Origin: Anaspis maculata
Lineage: Eukaryota; Arthropoda; Insecta; Coleoptera; Scraptiidae
Reading direction: 5' to 3'
DNA length: 64,000 nt
Assembly (NCBI GenBank): GCA_949128115.1
Contig: OX421965.1
Span: 31,119,681-31,183,680, forward strand
Shown here: piece by piece, positions 1-12,440 of the stretch
How positions within the stretch are numbered: position 1 is the first letter of the stretch
How the letters are laid out: each line of letters opens with the position of its first letter
Position numbers and translations under genes: made by a program
Notes under the pieces: generated by a model
Databases searched by the model: none
The model's input: the letters and a program-made list of their open reading frames with translations, nothing else
Told to the model about the DNA's origin: nothing

Positions 1-300
1 AACTTTTTCTCAAGAATCAGCAGTTAATAGGAGAAAAACTTTCCTTCAATTACAATAAAAAATGTTTGAGAAGAGTTGGGGGTGGTTTGAAAGATTTCAA
101 GATATGTTCGACAGAAAGAGAACTTTATTACATTAAATTGAATGTTTCACAAGATAGGTTATGGTATTTGAAATTCCAGAGTAGGATAGGGTCGTGGCGA
201 AGGAGTTGAAGATGAAAATTTGACAATGTGTGTCCTAGATGTCCCCCTCAAAATAAAAATCGACCTGTTTTGGAATCCTCCACCGAACAACCAGTCAAAA
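1..300 (-). repeat. Dispersed repeat copy (gtcgattttt family)
   Basis: The segment around 178-285 reads, on the minus strand, as cgacctgttttg-related sequence followed by gagggggacat and a C-rich ccctcacc-like block. The same order of blocks recurs near 6490, 7270, 28263, 28620, 29195, 52840 and 55944. The first 140 bases resemble sequence near 28730-28780. No coding potential is seen. Copies are diverged and none shows a clear full-length consensus here. Confidence 0.6.
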
Positions 301-2545
301 ATTTTGCATGGAGGAAATAAGAAGAGTATTTTTGAAATCCTCAACTTTCCAGCCTCATGAACTTATGACTGAGACTACCCAAACCAATTTTGCAAGATTT
401 TCACTTGAATTTATTACACTCTCCTATGACCGCAAGAAGTTAATTCATGCGTCAACAAAAGGTTCAGAGTATAATTGTTCCGCACAATATCTGTAGCCCT
501 TTTCTGTATTAAAGTTTCGCTAATATCGTGACTAATTGTCAAGAAACAATTATTCTTTTTCGCAAATTTATACAAAACCAGCTGCATGATAATCAAAGGT
601 GCAAGTCTGAGACAAAATAGATTTTTTCGTCACCAAAAAAGGGCGCCTTTTTCAGCCTCTCCATTTAGTAAGTTGTTATCATTTTTGACTATGTGGCGTC
701 TTTTAGTCTTTCAAAGACATTTTGAGTAGGTAGAGCATATAAACAATTAGAATTTTTGGTTCCAACTTTCAAACTCTCCCGTTCCTACGTGCTCCAGTCA
801 AGCATCAGATTTACCAGTAGTTCCTATAATACCCTATGGATTTTTGTGATTTGAACGGCGGTTTTTGTCATTTTTAGGTAGAACATGACTCACGTTATGA
901 GTTTAGCACATAAATCTTTGATACATTTCTGGGTTGGCTAAAAGGATTTTTTTAAATTACTTAGCACGCATCCTTCCCTCCCTCCCTACATTTCAGGCAC
1001 AGGTAGAGCAGCCGTTCATTTCCACCCGAAAAACGCAAAACTTCATGATTTTATCGAAATAAATGGAATGCTGAGTAAAACAGCTACAAAGAATGAATCC
1101 TTGATATGTCTTTCCTTGAGGATCAGGGCTGAATTTCAAGTCTGACTTGCAACCCGCGCAAAGTTGCACGCTGTCAAAATGTCAAAACGTTTTGAAGCTT
1201 GATTTCGATTTTCATTACCCACCCGTGAGCTCCAAAATCTTTTGCAGGTTTACGGCCAGAAGAAGCTGCAAATCGACGTGAAAATCTTGCCTTATAACTT
1301 GACGTTCAGTTACTCAATGGCGGTTATAGGTCCAGCGCAAAGTTGAGCCCTTCGTCGCCTTCGTTGAAGATATATAAAATTATACATTCCTTCTTGTCAG
1401 AACCCAAAAAGTCCGCCTCTTTTGGTCAAAAGCTCGACTGCAGTGAATTTCAAATACACACTTGTTTAGGAGTCTTCTGGTTCTAGTCTTGGAAATGTCT
1501 TCTTTTGCATACTAGTGAACTGATGCACCAGAAAAATCTGGACCGTAAGCTTCTCTCGATAAATACTCCAAGTGATTGAGGAAAGGAAACCTTCTCGCTT
1601 CGTTGCATTGATATTCGGAACGCAATTAACACAGCTCTGCTGGAAGGATCGGGTGCCCCTCGCAGAAATCGACGTGTGGAGTATACATTAAAAGGACATG
1701 CATATATACTTCTCTTCGAAAAACGACGTGCAAAAATCGGAAGATGCCAGACATCTATTGACGTTCAGTGTTTAGTGAAAAACATGTTTCAGATTTTTGT
1801 AACTTCGAGAATGGTTGGAGAATTCTCTTTTCTTCATCAAGTCTAGACGTCGGTCAACTATCTTCTACTCTCCAACAAAATAACAAAATCCAAACAGAAC
1901 ATTCTCAGTTCAAGCTCGACGACGCCGTTATGAGGCAGTTTAGTGCAGGATTAATAGAGAGGGGGTTTCTTTAAAGACAGTAACCGTAGGCCTGCGTCCC
2001 TCAATGGAACCTAACAAAAATTGCAATATTCAAGTTTTTTGAGTGCCGTAGGCTTCTTTTTATTTTGAGAAAAAATTGGGAGCGAAAATTCTCGTTATAG
2101 CTCTTGCTGCTACGAATGATGTTCTCGGTCTCATTCTTGGGTGCGAGGGCGAGCACTAAAAGCCAAGCACTAAACGCATGTTACAAAAATTGGCCATTGC
2201 AGCATAAACCTCCCCGAAACAAGTCCTCCTGAAAAAAGTCAAAGAAGTAGGGCTCTGCAAGCTCTGCATGTAAAACTAAAATTCTTGTACTCGACACCGA
2301 GAAAAACTCTCGAGTATCAAAGATAATTCAAGGGCATTGCGTCAAAGAAATGGAAACACTAATCCATTTCTATCTATAAGGTTAAAATGTAGCAACATAG
2401 TGGATTTTCCAAACCTCGAAGCAAGCGGTGCAAAACTTTTTCTGTTGTGTGTACAAAACCCATAATTAAGATATTATTCATTCAGCATTCATCCGGGTTG
2501 TCAGTGTCAAACCTCCTGAAAACAGAATGTTATTTAATACATTAG
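301..2545. other. Intergenic, no gene seen
   Basis: Only short open frames of under 70 codons occur, with no recognisable motifs or credible splice sites. I see no clear inverted or tandem repeat. It is AT-rich and probably old repeat debris. Confidence 0.5.
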
Positions 2546-2949
2546 TGCCCGATTGCACAAAGGTGGTATCAAATTTTAGTTCGGTATACTAAACACGGGA
2601 TCAAATTTTTGAAGTGGAATAAAATACAGACCCATTTACTTCAAGGGGAGATTATGATAGGAATACAAAATATAGCTCCAGGCGATGTTTTGGAAACAAA
2701 AACCCAGATGAGACAATCTTTATTTTGGCGTAACTGTCAGATTTTTTCTTTGTGGTAAAAAAATAGGCGACAAGTGCGTGATACCCCAAGTTTCTTTCGG
2801 TATCCAAATAACCGCCTGGAGCTATATTTTGTATTCCCATCATAATCTTTCATTGAAGTAACTGGGTTTGCATTTTATTCCCCTTCAATAATTTGATCCC
2901 GTGTTTAGTACCGAACTAAAATTTGATACCATCTTTGTGCAATCGGGCA
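2546..2949. mobile_element. Inverted-repeat MITE, 404 bp
   Basis: The ends are tgcccgattgcacaaag and its reverse complement ctttgtgcaatcgggca. The two halves stay complementary for about 140 bp each (matching tcaaattttagttcggta, acacgggatcaaat, gattatgat and gctcca blocks). TAG is present directly outside both ends (2543-2545 and 2950-2952), a possible 3-bp target duplication. No transposase is present, so this is a non-autonomous foldback element. Confidence 0.8.
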
Positions 2950-2952
2950 TAG

Positions 2953-3877
2953 CAGTTTTTGGTATTTATTTTTTGTGAAACATGTGAAATTTTCTTTCCA
3001 CATTTACACGTGCCTACACTTTTCAATGTAAAAGTAGGCATACTCGTAGTTCAATTAAAATGGAACAACTTTACAATCATTTTGTTAAAAAATGAAATGA
3101 CACCTCGAGCGGCCATGAAATTTGACATTTGCGTTGGAAATAATGTGTTGATGAAAAGCTTACAATATGAACTCGATTCAACTCGGAAAACGCTATATTT
3201 ATAGAGTAAATGTATTAAATACATACCCTGTTTTCATGCGAGATTTTACTCTGACATCCCGGACGAATGCTGAATGTATAATAAGTAACTCAAATAAGTG
3301 TTCTTCAGAAACCGATCATGATAGGATTTCCAAAGTGGGTACAATTTACGCATCATCAAGTCTCAGTTGAATGAGAACATTGAAAATCAATTGAATCAGT
3401 CAATGGCGTAGAGTGCAGATAGATTTATAAAACGTGTTGTGTAGTGATAGGTAGCACTAATAACGCAACATTACTGTGGTTTTTAGCTAATGAGAACTTA
3501 TTTTTAAACAGAAACTTTTCAAGAACTTTCATAGAAGGAAGTCAGGCAAGAATAAAATGCTCTTTTCGTTACTTATACTTGAAACAAAATCGTTGCTCTT
3601 TTTACAAGAAAAAGGAAATTGTTCCCCTTGCTTTGCTTTCTACGCCACTTATTCAAGTGGTTATTAATTTTGTCATTTGATGAGTTATAATGAGAAACCA
3701 TAATGTCGAGCATAATGTTACATTTGTGTCCCAATTTTAAGAATATCTTCAACGGTTCTCTAACAGTTCCTGCGAGATAATTATTTGAAACTGACACTAT
3801 TTATTCAACTTTAGAATGCTTCAATCGGGAACGGTACTGGTTGAGCCGGAAAAAATAGGCGTCAATTGTCGACAACG
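2953..3877. other. Intergenic, no gene seen
   Basis: Contains only short unconvincing open frames. No repeat structure or RNA gene recognised. Confidence 0.5.
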
Positions 3878-3980
3878 CTCTGTTATGTAAAAATTCGTGT
3901 CGGCCATTGGCTGTTGCCTAGATAATAACAACGTAACAGAGCCTTTATGGAATGTAATTTTTCAGAGAATCGCACCATTA
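3878..3980. mobile_element. MITE copy, ctctgttatgt family (copy 1)
   Basis: A short inverted repeat begins ctctgttatgt and pairs with acgtaacagag. The interior carries aattcgtgtcggccattgg and ctgttgcct. The right flank continues to tcgcaccatta. The same sequence forms a longer inverted repeat at 36009-36148, so this copy appears truncated on the left. Confidence 0.7.
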
Positions 3981-4554
3981 GTTTGAGAAAATCAAAATGA
4001 TAATTTTTTGAAAAAACAAAAATTGGCGGATTTTTGCCGCATTATATTTTTGTGAAGACAATATAATTATTTGACATCACAGAAAGACAGAGAGTCCATT
4101 GGTCTGGTGGAAGGGGAAATACCCAGGGTACCACAGCGAGAAATTATGATAAATTGAATAGTCTCTTGGACACGCTGGATGGCCGTTCTCCATCCTTCCG
4201 ACCATTATGATGGGGGGAGCTAGAATTGAAAAAATGCCCTTGCTAAGTCACCAACAATCTCAAAGGTTTTTCCAAAATGTTGTCCAGGTCCCTGCTTTTT
4301 TTATCTGGCTTTTCCCTCCGTGTGCCCATGACTCAGTATCAAAACTTCCATCTTTGAAGTAATTTCCCATTGTGCCTTTTTATAAACGCTTGCTTCGAAT
4401 ATTTTAGAAGCCCAAAATTTGACACTTGTGCTCTGTTCATCTTGCAAGATCAACGTGGTAAGATATACAGTTCAACAGCGCTGTGAAATCTTCGCTAATG
4501 CCGGTCAATTTCGCCAATCTAAACAGTCCGGAATATTTTGAAAAAGTCCAAGCC

Positions 4555-4620
4555 AACTGGCCCCCAAAATCATGCGATCTCACCCCCTTGGATTACTTTC
4601 TATGGGGTTATGTGAATTAA
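4555..4620 (+). pseudogene. Mariner/Tc-like transposase remnant
   Basis: Twenty-one codons read NWPPKSCDLTPLDYFLWGYV plus N, then a stop. This is the block around the last catalytic Asp of mariner/Tc-type DDE transposases, where a P-x-S-x-D-L-x-P-x-D-Y/F-F-L-W-G pattern is typical. Upstream plus-strand sequence (from about 4440) may be more of the same gene but is broken by stops and cannot be read continuously. It is a decayed fragment, not a working enzyme. Confidence 0.75.
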
Positions 4621-4879
4621 AGTATTGGCATTGTTCCAACTATAAAATGAAATGAAAGTTACCGAATTATCACTTGTACTTTTCGATTGATTCCAATTGA
4701 AAGTTTGGACATACTTATTGGAAAACCCTTTAGTTTTCTCGAAAGTCTGAGTTTTTCATAACGAACACGATTAATAGGGTGAAAGTACTTATATAAGCAC
4801 CCACGAAGAGTCGGAGAAACAAAGAGCTAGCAATTGCTGTCATATGATCTTCTTTGTTTCAATTCTTTGTTAGGTAAAG

Positions 4880-5013
4880 TTGTGATATAATTTATTGGCT
4901 CGGCTGCAAGTATCAAATAGGCGAATTCTGGACATTTAAGGCCGCTTTCATGTCTGGTTGACTTGACATCGCCGATTAGATAGTCGCAGCCGTTCCAATA
5001 AATCGTATCACAA
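4880..5013. mobile_element. Short foldback element
   Basis: The left end ttgtgatataatttattgg and right end ccaataaatcgtatcacaa are inverted repeats with one or two mismatches, extending inward to cggctgc/gcagccg. About 134 bp in total, non-coding. Confidence 0.65.
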
Positions 5014-5510
5014 TTACAACTCACAACTCGCAACTGCACCTGTAAGATTGAAAACTGCGAACCAGTTCGTAATTTTGGCGTGACTTTTGGAATAAGAAAC
5101 CCTAAAATGATCCGCGTTTATTTTTCAAATACATATTCACGATACGACACACTGATGGGCATTCGAGCATTTTGATGGAGCTATCTGTGTTTTTATATAC
5201 TATTATTAATATTTATTAAAGTTCTTTTCAGTTCAAAATATAACTAGGCACCTAAGGAGCCACACAAATTTCGATTTTATCATGGGGATTCCCCGTTGAT
5301 GGTGGGATATTTTGCAGCATCACATATGTCAGTCAATTGAATTGCACAATTTTTTTTGTGTATACACTAACTTCCTATTTAATTTCTACGATCAATAACT
5401 GAGTTTGTTTAAGTACCACCAAACCCTGAAATTGACGCGATATGTTACTTTTTTTTAAATGACAAAAATTTTTATGTACGAAACTCCCTGCTCTTGGGTC
5501 TACCTTATTC

Positions 5511-5650
5511 ATACCTAAGTTACCAACTTCCCAAGATGAAAGTAACCAAGTATAGGGATAATAGTGTCTGATATTAGTACCTTCGTACCTAGATTACCAA
5601 CTTCATAAGATGAAAGTAACCAAGGATTGTGATAATACTCGTGCAGGATA
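5511..5650. repeat. Two-copy tandem repeat, 74-bp period
   Basis: The block tacctaagttaccaacttc ... agatgaaagtaaccaag recurs 74 bases later as tacctagattaccaacttc ... agatgaaagtaaccaag. Each copy is followed by a gataat segment. Divergence is about 10-15 percent by eye. Confidence 0.75.
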
Positions 5651-6125
5651 ACAACAGTACATCAGGGTGGGTGCCGCCACGTGGTGGAATTACTTAACTG
5701 CTCAGTCTACTCGAAAACCATCGTGCATTATATACACATTATAAATAATATAGGTACAGTCATTATGGACCTTGCTTGAATCTTCAGGTATGTTCACATA
5801 AGGTCTCTTTAAAATATTTAGTCGTGTTGTTGTTGATAACAATTGCGCCTTGCGTCCTGTTTGATTTCAAAAGTATTTAGCACATTTCCATCGTACATTT
5901 CTTAATCAATGTAGCCTGGAGATGGGGTACTGCGAACGCATCTGCTGGGTTGCTACTTGTTACAGCAACGAGTACAGCTTTAGAAAAACATGGCGCACAT
6001 TCCGTTATAAATCGGCCACATAAAGAAAGTAACGAGATTATACGTGAGCTAACTTAGAACCTGGTGCTGAATTTGGGATTCTGGAAAAGGACAGTTTTTT
6101 TTTTAATTTGAACTTTTTCTGTCGC

Positions 6126-6151
6126 TTATTATTATTATTATTATTATTATT
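6126..6151. repeat. ATT microsatellite
   Basis: A run of about eight att units inside an AT-rich stretch. Confidence 0.9.
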
Positions 6152-6359
6152 AAACTTCATTGTTCTCAAGAAATACATTCTTCTAGCAAAGAGTTTACCC
6201 ATACAATGAAATTTACACCAACTTTAACAAAGATAAACTTAATTACAAAATAGATATATTTACAAAAGTCTGTTACCTGTCTGTTACATGTGGAAAAGGA
6301 CAGTTAGAATGCCTATAGTAACACCAGCATCCTTTTGTTCAAAATATGCACGTCTTACT

Positions 6360-7530
6360 TGTAATAATAATACATATACCCACACGGAAAATGCGTTATT
6401 AGTTATTACTGCTAATAGTATACAGGCGAAAACAGAACAGAGGGGTTCTCGGGCAGTTCACTTGATTTTTTTTTTTAAAAAGCTCAAGACAGGTCGATTT
6501 TTATATTATTGAGGGGGACATCTGAAACATACATTGGCCAATTTCTATCTTCAGTCCCCTCACCCCCCACCTACGCCAGCTTCGAAGTTTCAAATGACAC
6601 CACCCACTTTGCGATACATCAAATTGAAGAGAATTAGATTCTCTTTCAGAAAAAATATTTCTTCAATTTTCAATCCCACCCCCCTTCTTCCAAAAATTGT
6701 CTGAGTTCCTAATGTGATATTCTTGACCTCTTAGTTCTCTCCAGTACAGTCAACGTCATCCTGCACAGCATCGAGGGAAAAATTTTCTGTGTAAAAAGTG
6801 CCACCCAAATTCACCCCCTCACTCCCCCACCCCAACTTCAAAATCTAAAATAACACTACCTACTTATTGTGAACATCAAATTAAAGGGAATTGAGTTTCC
6901 TTCCTAAATGAAATATTTTTAGAATTTTTAAAAATCCCCTTTCCTCCCTAAAATACTCCGAATGTTCAATTTATTAATGGAGGGGTTGAAAATTGAAAAA
7001 AAAAGGTTTGAGAATTCAATTCCCTTTAATTCAATGTTGTATCACAAAGTAGGTGATGTTTGCTAAATTTTGAAGTTGGGGTGGGGAAGAGGAAAGGGGT
7101 GAATTTGGGTGGCACTTTTCTCCACCGAAAATGTTCTCCTTTGATGCTATTTAGGATAACGCTGATTGAATTGAAGAGAATTGAGGGGTCGAGAATATAG
7201 AATGGGATAGTCGGAGAAATTTAAGAAGAAGGGGGGGGGGGTAGGGTTAAAATATTCAAGAGTATTATTTTCAGAAAGAGAATTTGATTCTCTCTGATTT
7301 GATGTATTGCAAGGTAGATGGTGTCATTTGAAATTCTGATGGGTAGGGGTGAGGGGACTCAATATGGAACTTTGCCAATGTATGTTTCAGATGTCCCCCT
7401 CGATATAAAAATCGACGTGTCTGAGCTATTTTCAAAAAAAATTGGGTGAAATTACCGAAATCCCCTCTGTTCTGTTTTCGTTGTATTATGACTAATGGGA
7501 ATAACAACAAATATACATAGGTGCTTTTTT
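6360..7530. mobile_element. Foldback element, about 1.2 kb
   Basis: Left-arm landmarks are gaaaacagaacagagggg, gtcgatttttata, gagggggacatctgaaac, ccctcacccc and agtgccacccaaattcacc. They recur in reverse-complement order on the right, ending ccctctgttctgttttc. The centre lies near 6960. The arms contain members of the gtcgattttt dispersed family. No coding sequence is seen. The right arm carries a run of about ten G near 7232. Confidence 0.8.
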
Positions 7531-7544
7531 GGAATTAATTCAAA

Positions 7545-8735
7545 CAAAGACGTTTTTCTTTGCATGACCAGCTTTCAACAAGCTTCAACATATCAAAAGT
7601 CCTCGTTTCTGGGACTGCTATGAATTAGTATACCAGGCAGTTTATTTGTTCTCAATTTTTTTCTTTCCTGAATATCTAAGTGATGTACGGAAGAAACAGT
7701 TTCTGGCTAGTTTGATAGGTTATATAGTCTTTCGACAAACATATCAAAATAACTGCTGCCTTTCAATTTACAGGGTGGAAAGTCGTTTTTGTGTTTGTTT
7801 TTTCTTGGTGGAATTAATCGGCTCAAACAAAAAATACATTTGGTTCTTTTGTAGACTTGGGGCTGAATTCAAATCTCGCTTCCCGCTTTTAAATCAAAAG
7901 CGCATTTAGACACATGTTTTGTCCTACACAATTCTTGGCTAGGACAAGAACGAAAGACCTTAATGTATATTCAGAATAAATGATTAATTCGAAAGAAACG
8001 TGGCTATCAGCAAATCCTTTTCCTAATAAACGGGCTGTCGACGGTGTTTGAAATTTGGGCCACATTTCATTGAACCCTTGGCTCCGAATGTTTGTCTTGA
8101 GTCAATTTCGATTCTCAGGCCTTTTTACCTATAGTTTAAGCTTCAATATGAGCCGCAAATTTTTAAAATTGGTCAACGAGGAAAAAAGTTATCCATGCAA
8201 AACCTAAAAGATGATTTTTTGTGTTCACCCTGTAAATAAAGGAGATAAGCAGATAATTCAAAGACCAGCCTGTACTTTAAGGCCTACCTCGTCTTCTTTG
8301 TGGTAAAAATTCAAGAGATTTTTTTTCTTCGAACGGGAGCTTTTCGACGATTCATAAATTTTGCACCGTCTTATTGAACACCTGTACAAAATTTATGTGA
8401 ATTATCTAGTGTCTTGCAAAACCACGGACTGATAGCCAAAGGATTAAGTCAACGGACACTTCAAACAGAATGCAAATTCATTGTAATACTTAATCCAAAT
8501 TTACATCAAATTGAACAAGGGCAAAATTTTTTGGAACGACGTATTGATTTGTGCGTAGTTTAGTTTCCTGAACATCAATTCTTCAAGGAAGAAAATGAAG
8601 AAAGATAATAAACTTCCACCCTGTATAGATATCTACCTACTTACAGATTGTAGTAGTCCCAGAGATGAAGACTTTGATATGTTTGAAGAGGGGACTGTAA
8701 GCTTGCCATTATGGTGAAAAAACCGTTTCTGTTTG
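7545..8735. mobile_element. Foldback element, about 1.2 kb
   Basis: The left arm (cttcaacatatcaaaagtc, ctgggactgctat) pairs with the right arm (tagtagtcccag, gactttgatatgtttgaag). Inside, a tacagggtgg (near 7771) faces caccctgtaaat (near 8227), and another caccctgta lies near 8619. It sits between two other foldbacks. No protein-coding potential beyond short open frames. Confidence 0.65.
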
Positions 8736-8741
8736 AATTAA

Positions 8742-8997
8742 CGACGGAGTTTAAACTTTGAATTGGTAAAATAAGCGTTGCGGAATCAGAATCTCACCAT
8801 TTAGGTCGAGGTTTAGGTCTCCTTCGAAAGCTACAAGGATGTACACATTGATTTTTGGATTTTGGAAATGACAATGGGCTGAAATCAAAGTACATCGTTG
8901 TAGCTTTCGAAAGAGACCTAAATGGTAAGATTCTGTCAAGGAATAAACCCACAGGGATTGATTCCGCAACGCTATTTTTACCAATACAACTCCGACC
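8742..8997. mobile_element. TTAA-flanked MITE, 256 bp
   Basis: TTAA occurs immediately outside both ends (8738-8741 and 8998-9001). Arms pair over most of their length: gttgcggaatca, ccatttaggtc and cgaaagctacaa each face their reverse complements. TTAA target duplication is the hallmark of piggyBac-type insertion. No transposase is encoded. Confidence 0.8.
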
Positions 8998-9239
8998 TTA
9001 ATTCCGGCTAAAATTGCCAGCTCGCACCTGGAAATCTGGAATAACGCAAGAAACTAATGAAAATTGACAAAATAAAATAATGATTCTTGAACAAAACTCT
9101 ATGAAGTAGGTATTTTTCGCACATTTAAAAACGCATAGTTATATCTCGTAGGTATTTTATGAAACCGTTATATTCAATTTATTATTGTGTTCCCATTTTA
9201 AAACTCCCAACAAATAATGTGAGAGAATATGATTGTGCT

Positions 9240-10060
9240 CAGCGCCTGTCGAGTTGCTGCTCACTCTACCACGCTCATGGGCGTTGAAATCTCCGCGTTA
9301 CGCTTCTAAAATTCAGCATAATTTTCCATAATGCTGCAGCTATCTACCGAATGAACGAGCTAAACGCTGAATTATCGTAAATATCAAGAAGTTATTCGAT
9401 GGAGAACTCATAAAAGCGAGCGGATGAGAATGAGAATGGCAATCGGCAGTCGCAAGGCCAAGGATAACGAAATAACGTCAAGGCAAACGCCAAAATGTCT
9501 CGCTCCATAAGCTGTTCCGCCGGAACGTGCATGCTTGCCAACGTTCCTGCAATGCATTTCACCCCCGATTTAGTTCTCGATCTCGTTTTCGGCCGTAGCC
9601 AGAGGGCGCCACCGTTCGCCCATGCTTATGGATTCCAACGCGCACTGTAGATGGGACGCCCGGCTTCCATTAGTAGTACCATAACATTTCCGTCCTTGCT
9701 CTCTCAGCTGTTGTTGACTGGCTCCGTGTCATCGTGTGCCCCAGCGAGGCGTCGGTTTTTCGGTAAGAATTTTACGTGTGATATTTTGCATTGACGAAGT
9801 CATTTCTCCGAATTTCCGTTACATTCTGTCGTCCTGCATGCCATGCCGCGTAGCTAGATACCACCTGTTGACTTCGTCATATCGTTATTGGCCTGGCCAT
9901 TCCGTTGTTGTTGCCGCTCCGCGCTCAGCGGTTTTCTAGGCCGACTCTCGGCTCTCTCGAGGAGTCTCAGGGGTGGTGAGAGACTGAGAGAGTGGCGCCA
10001 TGCAGTGAAGGAAAACAAAGTGTGCGAGCTCGCCGCGCTGTCAGATAGGTAGCCACAATC
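9240..10060 (+). promoter_or_regulatory. CpG-rich, promoter-like region with possible first exon
   Basis: This stretch is noticeably richer in G, C and CpG than its surroundings. A good splice donor, cggtaagaa, has its GT at 9763-9764 and could end an untranslated first exon beginning in the gctctctcagctgttg area near 9700. The acceptor at 17867-17868 would place this exon about 8 kb upstream of the large gene. The block ccagagggcgccacc near 9599 resembles the CTCF core. Splicing to the downstream gene is inference. Confidence 0.35.
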
Positions 10061-11170
10061 ACAATAACAATAATAATTGATACGACAACCTTATTTCGAT
10101 TGCAATAATAACAGTAATTGTTGTGGTTGTTTCTTCAAACCTTCCCGTATTCTATTTTGATATACATAGCTACATTATATGCGCGGTGATTTTTAGAGGG
10201 ACAGGGATTCTAATTTTATGATCTTCAACTTTTATTGAAACTTCCTCCAAGGGTGGTTGTAAGTTGTAGGCGCTGTAAAAGCTCAAGTCAGGCTAACATA
10301 ACCTATGATTTTTGTCTCGTACTCGCTGAACGCTGACGCTGACTAATCCAATGTAGTAGGTAATGTAACAATAACAAATGAATCAAATACAAATACTCGA
10401 CAATCAACGATCCCAACATTTTTACCGCCTCGTATCAACTTGACGACTACTTTACATGCGTTCTTCAACTGGGTACCTACTTAGTTGTCAGAAGTAGAAC
10501 AACCACATTTAAAAAAAATCTACCGGTTATGTATCTTAATATTGTTTGTGTTATTTCCTACAATGAGACTTCGAAGCTTAAAGCTCTGTACCAACCCCAA
10601 GCGGCATTCTTCAAAATTATTGATACATTTGTTACAATGTCCAAAACGGGATCAATAAATATTATTTATTCATTTAATTATTTATTTATTGATTCAATGG
10701 TAAATTTCACCCTCACCCCTGCAGAAATTAACAATTTTCAAATTTGATTTTTGTGCAGATTAAGTACCTATAAGTAAATTTCGATATGTATCATAATATT
10801 ATTGGAACCAGACTTGGGTCGAATCCCGAAAAAAAGTATTCGAATACGAATCCCGAATCCTGAAAGTATTCGAATCCATGTATTCGTAAAAATGAATATC
10901 GTTTTTGAATACCCACGTAGATCTATCTGTTTACGTACTTAATAATTTAGCTGTATAGGTCGCGGGAATTAAACGTACCCTTGGTACCTGCTATGGCAAC
11001 ATTGCAAGTACGCCTGACGTGGCAACAGCGCAATGCTCATTCTTTTCGACATAAGACGCTCGCGCCAGCGCATAATAGGGTGCCAAGGTACCGCTGTGGA
11101 GATTAGTTGGTTTTTGACATTACTCATTTAAATCTTGAGTTTAGCACTGTTATTTTTTTGATAAAGCGAC
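10061..11170. other. Intergenic, AT-rich
   Basis: No gene seen. Around 10830-10910 the motif attcgaat recurs several times (compare 12320-12450). The rest shows no structure I can name. Confidence 0.45.
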
Positions 11171-11300
11171 AATTGTTCAATAAATTATCTATAAAATTTA
11201 TTACAACTAAAGAAAATTGTATCAACAAGTACACTAGTGAAAATAACATTATACCATATACCCATCTTTAGGACGCCATTCTTGCTCCCGCGGCCTATTG
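11171..11300. repeat. Dispersed repeat, copy 1 (pair with 48395)
   Basis: Sequence from aattgttcaataaattatct through gaaaattgtatcaacaagta to tatacccatctttag and the cgcggcctat end is nearly the same as 48395-48532, in the same orientation. Non-coding. Confidence 0.8.
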
Positions 11301-11564
11301 GCTTGAAAGTACTTATTCCGCAAACAAAAATATCAATAAACATAATTTCATTGAAACAGGTCGGTATAAAAATCTAAAAAAATGGGGTCGAGTGCTCTTA
11401 ACGGCTACAATTTAAACACTTTTTACAATCACGAAACAAATTCTGTTGCCTTCTACTCACGATTGTAAGTCTCCACCGAGGGGGAAATTACGATCACACT
11501 TATATTTTCTTTGCAGTTGAATTGTTCACGTCGTACCACTCTTTTTTGCGGACACTGACGTACA

Positions 11565-11689
11565 GTTGCGGCCTCATAAAAGTTTACACCGATGACAATC
11601 GTGTGGCCATGCCCATTCAAAATTACGTCAAAACTGAATTAGCATGGCCACTCGATCGCCGTCGGTGTAAACTTTTATGAGGCCGCAAC
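11565..11689. mobile_element. Hairpin MITE, 125 bp
   Basis: The first 28 bases (gttgcggcctcataaaag, then tttacaccga) are the exact reverse complement of the last 28. The interior also pairs through gtggccatgc/gcatggccac, so almost the whole unit folds as one hairpin. No target duplication is obvious. Confidence 0.85.
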
Positions 11690-12320
11690 CTTACCTGCTT
11701 TAGTTTTCCACTAAAATGATGTAGGCAACCAACAATACAAACAACAACATCCAGAACCCTAAACTGTTTTTTTAACGCGTTGTTCCTCCTTTTTTTTTCG
11801 CAAAAATTTATGGATAAGCCGCAAATTTTATTTCAGATTATCATTCCTTACGCCATTCTGAGTGATTTGCCTATTTTTTAGTTTGAATTTGTCTGTGGCC
11901 GTTATCTGTACTGGACCAATGAAAATTTGAATAAAAACAAAATAAAAATTAATGTAAAAGAAACTTAGGCCTCAAGGAATGAAAAAAATCTTTTCTAATA
12001 AACTGTTGAACATGAACAAAATAAAAAACTCAGAAAAGAAAAACATTCAAGCTTCGATGTCATTAGCGTTAAAGATAATGAGAATCTGAAATAAGCCGTC
12101 GCTCACATTTTGCATTTTTGGCGAATTGATCATTAAATTGCTTATGCGCGAAAAGTCGATGGGTGTGGGTGCAAACGGAAAGCGAGCAATAGAAGAAGCT
12201 CCTGCTCATGTGTTTCAAATACAAATCTTCAAAACTGCGCAGTTCTGGCAAATTGTTACTTTGAAATTCGCCCTACTATTGTTATTGTGGGTAGGTATGT
12301 ACCTACATTTCCTAAATTAT
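11690..12320. other. Intergenic, no gene seen
   Basis: AT-rich sequence with short open frames only and no repeat structure recognised. Confidence 0.45.
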
Positions 12321-12440
12321 CAGAACCCATGGATTCGAAATCAGAATCCAGGGATTTGAAATCAGAATCCATGGATTCTTTTCCAAACTGGGATTCGAAT
12401 ACTAATACTCTTTTCTTTGCTGTAGAATCCAGGGATTCTA
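12321..12440. repeat. 21-bp spaced palindromic repeat
   Basis: Copies start at 12321, 12342 and 12363, exactly 21 bases apart, plus a separate one at 12424. The core agaatccatggattct is a perfect palindrome in the third copy; the others differ by one or two bases. Related attcgaat motifs lie in and around the block. Confidence 0.75.

Noticed and set aside
4400..4620. Complete transposase gene
   Set aside because: Only 21 codons around the last catalytic Asp are readable; stops occur upstream in all frames.
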